The position numbers were made by a program, and so were the translations under genes. From Halomonas daqiaonensis (GTDB lineage: Bacteria; Pseudomonadota; Gammaproteobacteria; Pseudomonadales; Halomonadaceae), in contig NZ_FOBC01000025.1 in the NCBI RefSeq assembly GCF_900109725.1, positions 1 through 51,910 on the forward strand: a stretch of 51,910 nucleotides of DNA, read 5' to 3'. This document shows, one piece after another, positions 24,985 to 38,958 of this stretch (position 1 is the first letter of the stretch; every line of letters begins with the position of its first letter). The notes beneath the pieces are model-generated. The model searched no databases. It worked only from the letters and a program-made list of their open reading frames with translations, and had not been told where the DNA came from.

Positions 24985-27087
24985 CTATCGCTTCTTCTGC
25001 GGGGGTAGATCGGTACACACCCCTTCGAACATCTCGGCGGCCATGCCGACCGATTCGCCCAGGGTCGGGTGCGGGTGAATGGTCTTGCCTATGTCGGTGG
25101 GATCGCAGCCCATCTCGATGGCCAGGCAGAGTTCGCTGATCAGATCCCCGGCCTGGGTGCCGACGATGGCGCCACCGATGATGCGATGGGTCTGCTCATC
25201 GAAGATCACCTTAGTGAAGCCCTCGTCGCGGCCGTTGGCAATCGCCCGGCCGGACGCGGCCCAGGGGAACACCGCCTTGCCGTACTTGATGCCTTCGGCC
25301 TTGCACTGCTCCTCGGTCTTGCCGGCCCAGGCGACTTCCGGGTCGGTGTAGGCTACTGATGGGATCTGGCGAGCATCGAAGAAGCTCTTCTGGCCGGCGG
25401 CGGCCTCGGCGGCGACATGCGCCTCGTGCACCGCCTTGTGGGCCAGCATCGGCTGACCGATGATGTCGCCGATGGCGAAGATGTGCCCGACGTTGGTGCG
25501 CATCTGCTTGTCGGTGGCGATGAAGCCACGCTCGTCGACCGCCACCCCGGCGTTTTCGGCACCGAGCTTCTTGCCGTTGGGAGTGCGGCCCACCGATTGC
25601 AGGATCATGTCGTAGGTCTGCGGTTCGGCCGGTGCGTTATCGCCCTCGAAGCTGACCTTGAGACCATTCTTCTGGGCTTTCACCTCGGTGGTCCGGGTCT
25701 TGAGCATCACGCTTTCGAAGCGGGGCTTGTTGACCTTCTCCCAGACCTTGACCAGATCGCGGTCGGCGCCTGTCATCAGCCCGTCGAGCATCTCGACCAC
25801 ATCGATGCGCGTGCCCAGGCTGGAATAGACCGTGGCCATCTCCAGGCCGATGATGCCGCCGCCGATGACCAGCATGCGCTTGGGAATGTTCGTGAGTTCC
25901 AGCGCGCCGGTGGAATCGACCACCCGGGGGTCATCGGGAATGAACGGCAGCTTCACCGACTGCGAACCGGCGGCGATGATGCACTTGCCGAACTTGATCA
26001 CCTGCTTGTCGCCGCTCTGCTCCTTGCCGTCGCCGGTGGTCAGGGCGACTTCCAAGTGGTGCGGATCGAGGAAGGTCCCGACCCCGCGCACGACGTCGAC
26101 CTTGCGGGCCTTGGCCATGCCGGCCAGGCCACCGGTGAGTTTGCCGACGACCTTCTCCTTCCAGCCGCGCAGCTTATCGAGGTCGATTTTCGGCTTGCCG
26201 AAGGCGATGCCGTGCTCGGCCATGTCATTGGCCGAGTCGGTGACCGCCGCGACATGCAGTAGTGCCTTGGAAGGGATACAACCCACGTTCAGGCACACCC
26301 CGCCAAGGGTGGCATAGCGCTCCACCAGCACGGTCTTCATGCCCAGATCGGCGGACCGGAAGGCGGCCGAATAACCGCCCGGGCCCGCGCCGAGCACCAG
26401 CACTTCGCATTCAATGTCGGCCCCACCGCTATGGGTGGCCGCCTGGGGGGCGGGCGCAGCAGCCTTCTCTCCCGCCCCCTGTGCCGGGGCGGGTTGGGAC
26501 GCATGGGATGTCCCCTCCGCTTCCAGCATCAGGATCGCCGAGCCTTTCGAGACCTTGTCGCCGACCGACACCAGCACGTCCCTGACCTTGCCGGCCTTGG
26601 GCGCAGGCACGTCCATCGAGGCCTTGTCGGACTCCACGGTGATCAGCGGGTCCTCGGCGCGGATCGTATCGCCCGCACGCACCAGCACTTCGATGATCGG
26701 CACATCGCTGAAGTCGCCGATGTCCGGTACCCGAACCTCTTCCAGGCTGCCGCCGCCATAACCGCCACCGGCATCGCCGGGTGCGGCAGAGCCGACACCT
26801 TCTCCATGCACCGCCGGCTGCGGGTCGTGGTCCGCCACTCGCGGGCCAGTCTCGGCCGGCTCCAGCATCATGATGACCGAGCCTTCGGAGACCTTGTCGC
26901 CGGTCTTGACCTTGAGCTCTCCGACCGTGCCCGACATGGGGGACGGCACGTCCATGGAGGCCTTGTCGGTCTCCAGGGTGATCAGCGGGGTTTCGATATC
27001 GATCGCATCGCCCGGCTCGACCAGCACCTCGATGACCTCGACATCCTTGAAGTCACCGATGTCGGGAACCTTGATTTCAATTGCCAT
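24985..27087 (-). CDS. lpdA: Dihydrolipoyl dehydrogenase with two N-terminal lipoyl domains
   Basis: This is the E3 component of the pyruvate dehydrogenase complex, 700 residues against about 475 for ordinary E3. Two lipoyl domains come first (about 2-78 and 108-185), each with the lipoylated Lys in the DKAS motif. The E3 core starts near 220: redox Cys pair in GGVCLNVGCIPSKAL, two Rossmann loops, and the catalytic HPHPTLGE near the C-terminus. It reoxidises dihydrolipoamide with NAD. The second lipoyl domain is closer to that of AceF next door than to its own first domain. The start at 27087 has AAGGGGAA upstream and lies 15 bases after aceF. Confidence 0.93.
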   Translation of the reverse strand: MAIEIKVPDIGDFKDVEVIEVLVEPGDAIDIETPLITLETDKASMDVPSPMSGTVGELKVKTGDKVSEGSVIMMLEPAETGPRVADHDPQPAVHGEGVGSAAPGDAGGGYGGGSLEEVRVPDIGDFSDVPIIEVLVRAGDTIRAEDPLITVESDKASMDVPAPKAGKVRDVLVSVGDKVSKGSAILMLEAEGTSHASQPAPAQGAGEKAAAPAPQAATHSGGADIECEVLVLGAGPGGYSAAFRSADLGMKTVLVERYATLGGVCLNVGCIPSKALLHVAAVTDSANDMAEHGIAFGKPKIDLDKLRGWKEKVVGKLTGGLAGMAKARKVDVVRGVGTFLDPHHLEVALTTGDGKEQSGDKQVIKFGKCIIAAGSQSVKLPFIPDDPRVVDSTGALELTNIPKRMLVIGGGIIGLEMATVYSSLGTRIDVVEMLDGLMTGADRDLVKVWEKVNKPRFESVMLKTRTTEVKAQKNGLKVSFEGDNAPAEPQTYDMILQSVGRTPNGKKLGAENAGVAVDERGFIATDKQMRTNVGHIFAIGDIIGQPMLAHKAVHEAHVAAEAAAGQKSFFDARQIPSVAYTDPEVAWAGKTEEQCKAEGIKYGKAVFPWAASGRAIANGRDEGFTKVIFDEQTHRIIGGAIVGTQAGDLISELCLAIEMGCDPTDIGKTIHPHPTLGESVGMAAEMFEGVCTDLPPQKKR

Positions 27088-27101
27088 GGTGTCGTTTCCC
27101 C

Positions 27102-28418
27102 TTACATGATGATGCGCCGCATATCGGCGAGCAGGTTGGCAAAATGCACGTTGAAGCGTGCTGCGGCGGCGCCGTCGATCACCCGGTGATCCCAGGAAAG
27201 CGACAGGGGCAGCGTGAAGCGCCATTCCGACTGCTTGCCGTCCGGCGAGACCTGCTTCCAGTAGGAGCGACACACGCCCATGATGGCCACTTCGGGGGCG
27301 TTGATGATGGGCGTGAAATAGATCCCGCCAATCCCGCCCAGGGAGGAAATGGTGAAACAGCCGCCCTGCATCTGATCGGGCTTGAGCTTGCCGTCACGTG
27401 CCAGCTTGGCCAGTGAGCCCATTTCCTGGGCGATCTCGACCACGCCTTTCTGGTCTGCATCGCGGATCACCGGCACCACCAGGCCGTTGGGCGTGTCGGC
27501 GGCGAAGCCGATGTGGTAGTACTGCTTGTAGATCAGGTTGTCGCCGTCCAGCGAGGCATTGAACTCGGGGAACTGCTTCAAGGAGGCGACCGCGGCCTTG
27601 ATCATGAACGCCAGCATGCTGACCTTGATGCCCGCCTTCTCGTTGGCCTTGTTGAACTGCACCCGGAATTCTTCCAGGTCGGTGATATCGGCCTCGTCAT
27701 GGTTGGTGACGTGGGGAATCCTCACCCAGTTGCGATGCAGGTTGGCGCCGGAGATCTTCTTGATGCGCGACAGAGGCTTGGTCTCCACCGGGCCAAACTT
27801 GCTGAAATCGACCTTGGGCCAGGGCAGCAGATCCATGCCTTCTCCGCCGCCGGCGGGGGCCGCGGCGGCCGGCTGTGGCGCCGGGGGGCCGCCCTTGGCA
27901 AAGGCCTGGATGTCCTCGTTGGTGACCCTACCCTTGAGGCCGGTCGGCGGCACGCGGTTCAGGTCCACGTCCAGTTCGCGGGCGATACGGCGAGCCGAAG
28001 GGCTGGCGTGAACCCGGCTGAAATCGGCAATCGGGCCGCTCGGCGCTGCGCTGGAGGGTGTGGAGGAAGGTGTAGACGGCGCGGGGGGTGCAGAAGGCGC
28101 AGCCGCCGGTTGCGGTGCCTTCTGTTCTGCCCCCGCGGGCGCCGCGGCCTTTTCACCCGCTCCCGTGTCTCCCGCTCCCGCCTCGGTCTCCAGCATCAGG
28201 ATCGTCGAGCCTTCGGAGACCGAGTCGCCGAGCTTGACCTTGACCTCCTTCACAATGCCGGCCTTGGGTGCGGGCACGTCCATGGACGCCTTGTCGGACT
28301 CCACGGTGATCAGCGGGTCTTCAGCCTGAATGCTGTCACCGGCCTGAACGTGGAGTTCGATGATCGGGACATCGGTGAAGTCGCCGATGTCCGGTACCTT
28401 GATTTCTTGGATAGCCAC
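27102..28418 (-). CDS. aceF: Pyruvate dehydrogenase E2, dihydrolipoamide acetyltransferase
   Basis: This 438-residue E2 has one lipoyl domain (about 2-80; VESDKASMDVPAPK), an Ala/Pro-rich linker, a peripheral-subunit-binding domain (ASPSARRIARELDVDLNRV, about 135-170) and a catalytic domain ending in SWDHRVIDGAAAARF, the HxxxDG site. It transfers acetyl groups from lipoamide to CoA and forms the core of the complex. Enteric AceF carries three lipoyl domains; here one is on E2 and two are on E3. It lies 17 bases after aceE. Confidence 0.94.
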   Translation of the reverse strand: MAIQEIKVPDIGDFTDVPIIELHVQAGDSIQAEDPLITVESDKASMDVPAPKAGIVKEVKVKLGDSVSEGSTILMLETEAGAGDTGAGEKAAAPAGAEQKAPQPAAAPSAPPAPSTPSSTPSSAAPSGPIADFSRVHASPSARRIARELDVDLNRVPPTGLKGRVTNEDIQAFAKGGPPAPQPAAAAPAGGGEGMDLLPWPKVDFSKFGPVETKPLSRIKKISGANLHRNWVRIPHVTNHDEADITDLEEFRVQFNKANEKAGIKVSMLAFMIKAAVASLKQFPEFNASLDGDNLIYKQYYHIGFAADTPNGLVVPVIRDADQKGVVEIAQEMGSLAKLARDGKLKPDQMQGGCFTISSLGGIGGIYFTPIINAPEVAIMGVCRSYWKQVSPDGKQSEWRFTLPLSLSWDHRVIDGAAAARFNVHFANLLADMRRIIM

Positions 28419-28435
28419 TGTTGTTCTCCTCCGGC

Positions 28436-31114
<2,679 letters not shown>

Positions 31115-31150
31115 GGATCGTCTCTCTTGGTTGGATTGGAATTGTTCTAG

Positions 31151-33421
<2,271 letters not shown>

Positions 33422-33835
33422 GTGCTTGACCTCACTCGCGTGCATTCGCGGCGACAGCGGCTTCGGATGGCCACCTTGCCGATCTCACTCTCGAACTGCT
33501 TCCGGGCCGATGTCCTCGGCCGAGCCCTACCTCCCTGCCTTCGGGCTCGGCTCGATCAGCCGGTAGACTTCAAGCTAGTCGAAAGGTGAACGGACCTGCC
33601 ACTACCACGAGTGTCGACGACCCAGGCGTTGAAAACTGACCGCAAGATCCGACCCACCGGGTCTTGCTTCAACGCCGTGAGACGACGAGCGGCCTCACCA
33701 GATTGCGGCTGGATAACGCAAATTTTTCAATATCATGGAATGCAAGCTGCTACAGATAAATACATCAGTATGCACATATAGATATATCAAAATAGCGCCG
33801 GATCAGGTTGCAATCGACTTCCAAGCCCAGATACC
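33422..33835. other. Non-coding stretch upstream of maeB
   Basis: No supported gene is present. It should hold the maeB promoter near its left side. A hairpin lies at 33642-33667 (9-base arms with one G-T pair, from GCAAGATCC to GGGTCTTGC) and could end the MscS transcript from the right. The part from about 33715 to 33800 is AT-rich, unlike the core genes, and marks the beginning of more foreign-looking DNA. Confidence 0.5.
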
Positions 33836-34942
33836 TCAGGCGGATTTCTTTGGAGGTCGGCCAGATTGTTTGGCGTTGCCCTCAAACTCCGGAGTCGTAT
33901 CCACCAATCGCGCACGAAGGCGGGGCAGTTGCGAGGGGTAATGCTTCTGTATGAACGTCACCATCCCCTCACGGATAGCGCATCGCAGATCCCAGTTCTG
34001 GTTGGAGTTAGGTGCACTCATAAGGAAGCGGACCTGTAGCGCCTGATCATTGGATTCGGTAACCTGAACAGTCGCCACCTTGCCATCCCACTGCTTCATC
34101 GTATCCAGCAAGCGCGAGAACTCCTGGCGCAGTGGCTCGATGGGCATGGTGTAATCAACCCAGATAAAGACCGTGCCCTGCAAATCCGCCGTATTCCGCG
34201 ACCAATTCTGGAAAGGGTTCTCGATAAACCACTGCAACGGTACTATAAGCCGACGCTGGTCCCACACCCGCAGGACTACATAGGTTGCAGTCACTTCCTC
34301 GACCCAGCACCACTCGCCCTGCACGATCAGCACATCATCAATGCGGAACGGCTGGGTGAGCGCAATCTGAATGCCCGACAACAGGTTACTGAGTACCGGC
34401 CGTGCAGCAAAACCCAGGACAATGCCGCCAACACCTGCGGACGCCAGCAGACTGGCGCCCACTTTCTGTACCGGCTCGAAGGTCATCAGCGCGGCACCAA
34501 TGCCCACGATGATAACGAGGACATTCAGGCAACGCACCAGGAAGCGTGTCTGTGTCTCTACTTTGCGGGCCCGTTTCCACTGTCCTTCCAATACCGGATT
34601 CAGCAACACGATAACGTCGCCAATGACTGAGGTCAGGCGAACCGCTGCCCACGTCAGTGACAGAATCAGTAGCAATGTGACCAACTGTTTTACCGGCGAC
34701 AAGAGCGGCAGGTCATCCGGAGCGCCATTGAGCAAAGCCCTGAGGACCAGGAGGCTGGTGACCAAGCCCAGCGCCTTGGCAGCCGCGTCCAAAAACAGCC
34801 GGGGGACGGTTCGCTGTTTCGAAAAGTGCTGGATCACCGCTAGCGTCAGCCGGTAGAGGGTGTAACTGGCTATCACGGCAAGCAATGCCAAAATGCCCGG
34901 CAACATCCAGGCCTGTAAACCCGCTTCCAACGTTTTCAGCAT
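33836..34942 (-). CDS. MscS-family mechanosensitive channel, short form
   Basis: This 368-residue inner-membrane protein has four or five hydrophobic segments and an MscS pore and beta domain (LLASAGVGGIVLGFAARPVL, LTQPFRIDDVLIVQGEW, VWDQRRLIVPLQWFIENPF). It differs from the 582-residue MscS protein at 7199-8947, which carries a large periplasmic part. The C-terminus is basic (KQSGRPPKKSA). It should act in osmotic relief. It is the last core-like gene before the AT-rich island. Confidence 0.87.
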   Translation of the reverse strand: MLKTLEAGLQAWMLPGILALLAVIASYTLYRLTLAVIQHFSKQRTVPRLFLDAAAKALGLVTSLLVLRALLNGAPDDLPLLSPVKQLVTLLLILSLTWAAVRLTSVIGDVIVLLNPVLEGQWKRARKVETQTRFLVRCLNVLVIIVGIGAALMTFEPVQKVGASLLASAGVGGIVLGFAARPVLSNLLSGIQIALTQPFRIDDVLIVQGEWCWVEEVTATYVVLRVWDQRRLIVPLQWFIENPFQNWSRNTADLQGTVFIWVDYTMPIEPLRQEFSRLLDTMKQWDGKVATVQVTESNDQALQVRFLMSAPNSNQNWDLRCAIREGMVTFIQKHYPSQLPRLRARLVDTTPEFEGNAKQSGRPPKKSA

Positions 34943-35556
34943 TGCACTTTCCTTCTCGATGGTGGCTCCACCCCGAATAACCTATGATAGGCGGCTTGGA
35001 AAATCCAGAAAGTAACCCAAAACCTTTGGTAAATCTCTGTAACAATCCGGACTTATGAAATAAGCGTCTTCCAAAGAACCTCGGCTGATATTGCTCTAGC
35101 TCTTCTTCCAGATCGTTTACTCACTCAACCAAAACAAGGTTCTGAATCAAACACTCTCTCGGAGCGCTGACAGGGTGGCAACGGAGATTGCGATAGTCAG
35201 TTGCGAAGCCTCGCTGCGTACGTTCATGCCACTTCTCGAACGGCAGAGATCGGGAGGATCGGAAGAATAACCCTTCTTTCGCTCACGAAACATTTGAACC
35301 TTCTTCGACATCGACATTTCGCCAGATGACGATTACTTTCTCAGCTTCGGTGCGTGCGATTGTCACAACCATCCGAGTGTCCCGATGGGCTCAGATAGCG
35401 GAGAAGTTCAGGATGGCTTGGGTTTGTCGAAAAGTCGGCGAGCGAAGGTCAGACCAGGCAAAAATCGACGAAAAGACGGAGGATGCCAGCCGCCCGACGT
35501 CCGCGATGGGTTGCCGGCTGAAAAACGCCTTCCATCAGCATAGACTAATATTCCTC
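34943..35556. other. Gene-poor stretch before the accessory island
   Basis: No gene can be supported in these 614 bases. One 89-codon frame (35326-35595) runs through the repeated motif and has no family-like sequence or ribosome site, so it was not called. The base composition drifts from that of the core genes to that of the island. Confidence 0.45.
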
Positions 35557-35580
35557 TTTCGGCCAGAAGCGGTCTTTCAG
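35557..35580 (+). repeat. Cassette-like motif, copy 1
   Basis: The sequence TTTCGGCCAGAAGCGGTCTT begins here and ends in TCAG. It is the first of seven copies of a + strand motif with core TTCGGCCAnnAGCGGnCATT. It lies 85 bases after the stop of the minus-strand gene at 35665-35979 and opens the first island. Confidence 0.75.
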
Positions 35581-35596
35581 AAAGGGCTGATGTAAT

Positions 35597-35640
35597 GCTG
35601 AAAAAAACGGGTGGCGAAGCCTAGCGGCTTTTTTTTCACT
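35597..35640 (+). terminator. Possible terminator
   Basis: A short stem AAGCC/GGCTT with a four-base loop is followed by a run of eight T, preceded by a run of A. It could act in either direction, including for the minus-strand gene that ends at 35665. The stem is short, so strength is doubtful. Confidence 0.45.
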
Positions 35641-35664
35641 GAAAAGTGAATTCAGATATCAGAA

Positions 35665-35979
35665 TCAAGCTGGTTTGACAGTTTCATAAGGCGCCCAACC
35701 AAAATAACTGTAGAAAAACATACCACAACCCTGGCGATCCGTTAGCTTAGCTTTTAATTTAAATTTTGTGCCAACGGGATATTTATAAAAGTAATTCTTG
35801 CTGCACTCAGTCAACAAATCAAATGGATCTATCTTTCGTCGATTACATTCCAAACCTATTTCTTTAGGGACTTTCTGCCCCGCAACCAACCTCAACTGTA
35901 TAGGATCTTTGTGCCCACTGATGGTAGACAGACGAAAACTCTCGAACCATAGAACATGGTAGTTTTGATTTAACGCCAT
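35665..35979 (-). CDS. Unknown protein, AT-rich accessory gene
   Basis: This 104-residue protein is not recognised. It is basic, aromatic-rich and lacks a signal peptide or membrane segment. Cys lies at about 45, 59 and 85 (GLECNRRKID, LLTECSKNY, DRQGCGMFF). The frame is AT-rich compared with the core genes. It lies between motif copies 1 and 2 with the next gene. Lack of a strong ribosome site keeps confidence moderate. Confidence 0.55.
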   Translation of the reverse strand: MALNQNYHVLWFESFRLSTISGHKDPIQLRLVAGQKVPKEIGLECNRRKIDPFDLLTECSKNYFYKYPVGTKFKLKAKLTDRQGCGMFFYSYFGWAPYETVKPA

Positions 35980-36082
35980 ACAGGAACCCTTAAAAATTAC
36001 AAATTATGCCCCAGCGTTGGCGTCAGTACGCAATAAATTAAGCACTGCTGACAACGCATCTTGTATGCACTAAACTAAAAAA

Positions 36083-36406
36083 TTACCCCTCAACATAAAA
36101 ATTATTTTCACTATTTGGGCATTCCTCGTTCATAACAGCGAAGCATCGCTTAATGCTTGCAGATCCATCTCCCCAACTCATGGTTTCGTGTCCACACCGC
36201 GAACATGTTACAACCACACAATCCACCTCGACCCCATCATCATCAAAATCAGTAGTGTAATCAACTTCACATTCTATTTTGGACATCCATACCCCCCTTG
36301 GCCATGAACACAACAAACCATATACTTTTATATCGACCTTAAAATTCTTACTTTCCCGCACAGCCCACTTTGGCTCGTCAGCTGCCGCATCAGGCTTTAT
36401 CAGCAT
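36083..36406 (-). CDS. Unknown protein with zinc-ribbon-like Cys motif
   Basis: This 107-residue protein is not recognised. It has a CxxC pair (VVTCSRCGHETMS) and two later Cys (KRCFAVMNEECP), together a possible zinc ribbon. It is acidic in the middle (DYTTDFDDDGVEVD). Motif copy 2 begins 16 bases upstream of its start. It shares an interval between motif copies with the gene at 35665-35979. Confidence 0.55.
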   Translation of the reverse strand: MLIKPDAAADEPKWAVRESKNFKVDIKVYGLLCSWPRGVWMSKIECEVDYTTDFDDDGVEVDCVVVTCSRCGHETMSWGDGSASIKRCFAVMNEECPNSENNFYVEG

Positions 36407-36421
36407 AGCCCGAAGCTCAGC

Positions 36422-36445
36422 TTCCGGCCAGAAGCAGCCATTCAG
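36422..36445 (+). repeat. Cassette-like motif, copy 2
   Basis: It begins TTCCGGCCAGAAGCAGCCAT and matches the core with one change in AGCGG. It lies between the zinc-ribbon-like gene and the end of the NYN gene, 50 bases after the latter's stop. Confidence 0.72.
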
Positions 36446-36495
36446 CTGTTGCCAATATAATTCAGCACAAGCAACTTTACCATTTCATATCTTCG

Positions 36496-37215
36496 TTACA
36501 CAGATTTATCCCTAATATAAATATGGGCATTCATCGAACCCTCTCCAAAAGTCCTTTCTTCTACTTCAAGGTAACTCAATGATCTAACCAATTTCCCGAG
36601 CTTGTCGTATCCGTAATTCCGGGGGTCAAATGATGGGATGTTTTTATTAATATAGCTTCCAACCGCCGACAAAGGTGCCCAGCCATCATCCTTAGATACC
36701 GCTTCAATAGCCGATGTTATAATCACCTTTAGGTCTCGGTTATTGGATTCATCCGCCTTATCAGATTCTTCAAGTTTCCGTAGAATTTCAGTAAATACAA
36801 ATTTATCACAAGCGGACACAAAGGGTTCTGGTGTTTTCTTTTCCCCAAACCCATACACGACCAACCCACTCTCGCGTACCCTATTGGCCAATCGCGTGAA
36901 ATCGCTATCTGAGGAAACCAGGCAGAAGCCATCAAGCCTATCTTCATGAAGCAAATCCATTGCATCAATAATCAACGATGAATCTGTTGCGTTTTTTCCT
37001 TGGGTATAACTAAACTGTTGAACGGGCTGGATAGCATGCTTATGCAAATGCGACTTCCACCCTTTTAAGTTTGTTGTCGTCCAATCCCCATATGCTCTCT
37101 TAACGCTAGCCACACCAAGCTTGGAGATTTCCGCAAGCAACTCAGCACAAACAGATGCCTGTGCATTATCCGCATCAATTAGCACAGCTAGTTTACTGTT
37201 TCCATTTTCGGCCAT
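36496..37215 (-). CDS. NYN-domain RNase-like protein with OST-HTH (LOTUS) domain
   Basis: This is a 239-residue protein. Residues about 8-145 form a NYN (PIN-like) domain with the acidic positions in VLIDADNAQAS, NATDSSLIIDAMDLL and LVSSDSDFTRLANRVRESG, which form the metal-binding nuclease site in the family. Residues about 165-235 look like an OST-HTH/LOTUS domain (LSAVGSYINKNIPSFDPRNYG, KLGKLVRSL), a fold that binds RNA or helicases. Bacterial NYN-OST-HTH proteins are linked to RNA turnover or defence, but this one has no known target. It is AT-rich and flanked by motif copies 2 and 3. Confidence 0.85.
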   Translation of the reverse strand: MAENGNSKLAVLIDADNAQASVCAELLAEISKLGVASVKRAYGDWTTTNLKGWKSHLHKHAIQPVQQFSYTQGKNATDSSLIIDAMDLLHEDRLDGFCLVSSDSDFTRLANRVRESGLVVYGFGEKKTPEPFVSACDKFVFTEILRKLEESDKADESNNRDLKVIITSAIEAVSKDDGWAPLSAVGSYINKNIPSFDPRNYGYDKLGKLVRSLSYLEVEERTFGEGSMNAHIYIRDKSV

Positions 37216-37302
37216 TCAGTCCTCCACCATCCATGTAAAAGATATTACCCTGCTGGCTCAACCATATTTAGTCATCAGAATTAGAGTAGCCTAAACTTCA
37301 CC

Positions 37303-37326
37303 ATTCGGCCAGAAACTGACATTTGG
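37303..37326 (+). repeat. Cassette-like motif, copy 3
   Basis: It begins ATTCGGCCAGAAACTGACAT. The first half is perfect and the second half has changes in the AGCGG part. It lies 88 bases upstream of the NYN start and 117 bases past the stop of the 49-aa gene. Confidence 0.65.
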
Positions 37327-37442
37327 AAATCTCTAATATGAAAACTTGCCGTAAATAGCCTCTATTCGTTCGCTGGCTAGGTGTCTGATACCCACTCAGC
37401 CCTCATAACTACAAGCCGAGTGGGATTGCACTTATTGCTTCC

Positions 37443-37592
37443 CTAGTTTTTACATTCGTTCTTGTCGCAAGTTATTCGTTGAGAGGATGAAACCCAATGA
37501 TCAGCATTCTCCCGCGTATTAAATCCGCAACCAGTAGTACCACCTTTGGTTCCCTTATGAACCACTCCTGTAGGTGTGTGCTTGACAGCCAT
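37443..37592 (-). CDS. Small basic 49-residue protein
   Basis: The sequence starts MAVKHTPTGVVHKGTKGGT and has three Cys (TTGCGFNTRENADHW, CDKNEC). I recall similar short proteins from accessory regions of proteobacteria, without function. GAGG lies six bases before the ATG, which supports translation. The ISL3 element inserted 10 bases beyond this ribosome site, so its original promoter is now 1.35 kb away. A CCCACTC/GAGTGGG hairpin lies downstream, at about 37391-37424. Confidence 0.6.
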   Translation of the reverse strand: MAVKHTPTGVVHKGTKGGTTGCGFNTRENADHWVSSSQRITCDKNECKN

Positions 37593-37610
37593 AGCAAACC
37601 TCTTTTTTAA

Positions 37611-38958
37611 GGCTCTTCGTCGTTGGGTGTGGAATTCGCCCCCTGAGCTGGGCCAGGATATGACCTCCAATGGACAGGAGGTATGGCATGGACGGTACCC
37701 AAATTCTGACCCTCGGCCTGGGCTTGGAAGCACCCTGGATTCTCAAGGACCAGCACCTGGATACCTCCGTGTCACCCCACCGTCTGGATCTCTATGTCGA
37801 GGCCGAGCGCGGCAGCCTCTACCCCTGCCCGGAGTGCGGCGAGGCCTGCCCGGCCCATGACTTTGCCGACAAGACGTGGCGGCATCTGAACTTCTTTCAG
37901 CACCACTGCTACCTACACGCCCGCTTACCCCGCACCAAGTGTCCCGAACATGGCGTCAAGCGCATCGAGGTCCCTTGGGCGCGGCCGGGCAGCGACTTCA
38001 CCCTGTTGTTCGAGCAGGCCGCCATGTCGCTGGTCAAGGAGATGCCGGTGCTGGCGGTCTCCCGGCAGTTGGAGATCTCTGACAAGCGCCTGTGGCGCAT
38101 CGTGCACCATTACGTGGGCCGCATGCTGGGTGAGCTGGATCTGTCCAGCGTGGCCACTGTCGGGGTGGATGAAACGGCCTCCCGGCGCGGCCAGCGCTAC
38201 GTCACGGTGTTCCTCGACATGCAGCGCAAGCAGGAGCCGGTGATCTTCGCTGTGCCGGGGCATGGCAAGGCCACCATCACGGCCTTCAGCGCCTTCCTGG
38301 CGGAGCATGGCGGCGACCCGGACAACGTGGTCGAGGTGGTCTGCGACATGTCTCAGGCCTTCCTGAGCGGCGTTGCCGAGAACCTCCCCAATGCCGAGGT
38401 GACGGTCGACTGGTTCCATATCGTGCAGACCTTCACCAAGGCGCTGGACGAGGTTCGAAAGAAAGAACGGCGTGAGAAGGGGCACCCCAAAGCCCTCCGG
38501 TGGGCGGTCTTGAAGAACCTGGATAACGGCAACCTGACGGCCAACCAGATCACCGCCCTCCAGGAGTTGGTGGCCGATCAGGGGGCCACCGGCGATGCCT
38601 GGGTCATCAAGGAAAAGCTGCGCTGGATTCAGAAGGCGCCGACGCCGCGCGCCGTCCGGTGGCGTATCACGAACTACCTCAAGGTCATGCGCGGGGCAGT
38701 CACCGATCAGCCACTACTCACGCCGATGGCGAAGGCCTTGACGACGCTGGAGCGCCACGCAGAGCAGGTGGTAAGGCGCTGGATTTCCAGCCTGACAAAC
38801 GCCCGTCTGGAGGGCATGAACGGTCTCTTCCAGGCGGCCCGATCACGCGCACGCGGCTACCGGAACGAGGCCAACTTCATCGCGATGATTTACCTGATTG
38901 GCAGCCCCGTGGGACGCCTGGTTGATCAGGCAAAATCCACATGAAACGACGAAGAACC
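37611..38958 (+). mobile_element. Complete ISL3-family insertion sequence with target duplication
   Basis: The element is 1348 bp. Its ends are inverted: the left begins GGCTCTTCGTCGTTGGGTGT and the right, read inward, begins GGTTCTTCGTCGTTTCATGT, sharing TCTTCGTCGTT and TGTGGA. It is flanked by identical 8-bp repeats TTTTTTAA at 37603-37610 and 38959-38966, the duplication size expected for ISL3. An intact duplication and an open transposase frame point to a recent insertion into an A/T run. Confidence 0.93.
37688..38944 (+). CDS. ISL3-family transposase
   Basis: This 418-residue transposase has an N-terminal zinc-binding part (YPCPECGEACPAHDF and KCPEHGVKRIEVPW) and the ISL3 DDE domain (VGVDETASRRGQRYVTV, VVCDMSQAFLSGVAE, DWFHIVQ, and ARLEGMNGLFQAARSRARGY near the end). 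AGGAGG lies six bases before the ATG at 37688. The stop codon lies inside the right inverted repeat. The frame is intact, so it should be active. Confidence 0.95.
   Translation: MDGTQILTLGLGLEAPWILKDQHLDTSVSPHRLDLYVEAERGSLYPCPECGEACPAHDFADKTWRHLNFFQHHCYLHARLPRTKCPEHGVKRIEVPWARPGSDFTLLFEQAAMSLVKEMPVLAVSRQLEISDKRLWRIVHHYVGRMLGELDLSSVATVGVDETASRRGQRYVTVFLDMQRKQEPVIFAVPGHGKATITAFSAFLAEHGGDPDNVVEVVCDMSQAFLSGVAENLPNAEVTVDWFHIVQTFTKALDEVRKKERREKGHPKALRWAVLKNLDNGNLTANQITALQELVADQGATGDAWVIKEKLRWIQKAPTPRAVRWRITNYLKVMRGAVTDQPLLTPMAKALTTLERHAEQVVRRWISSLTNARLEGMNGLFQAARSRARGYRNEANFIAMIYLIGSPVGRLVDQAKST

Noticed and set aside
35326..35595. 89-codon + strand frame
   Set aside because: It runs across motif copy 1, has no ribosome site and shows no family-like sequence.
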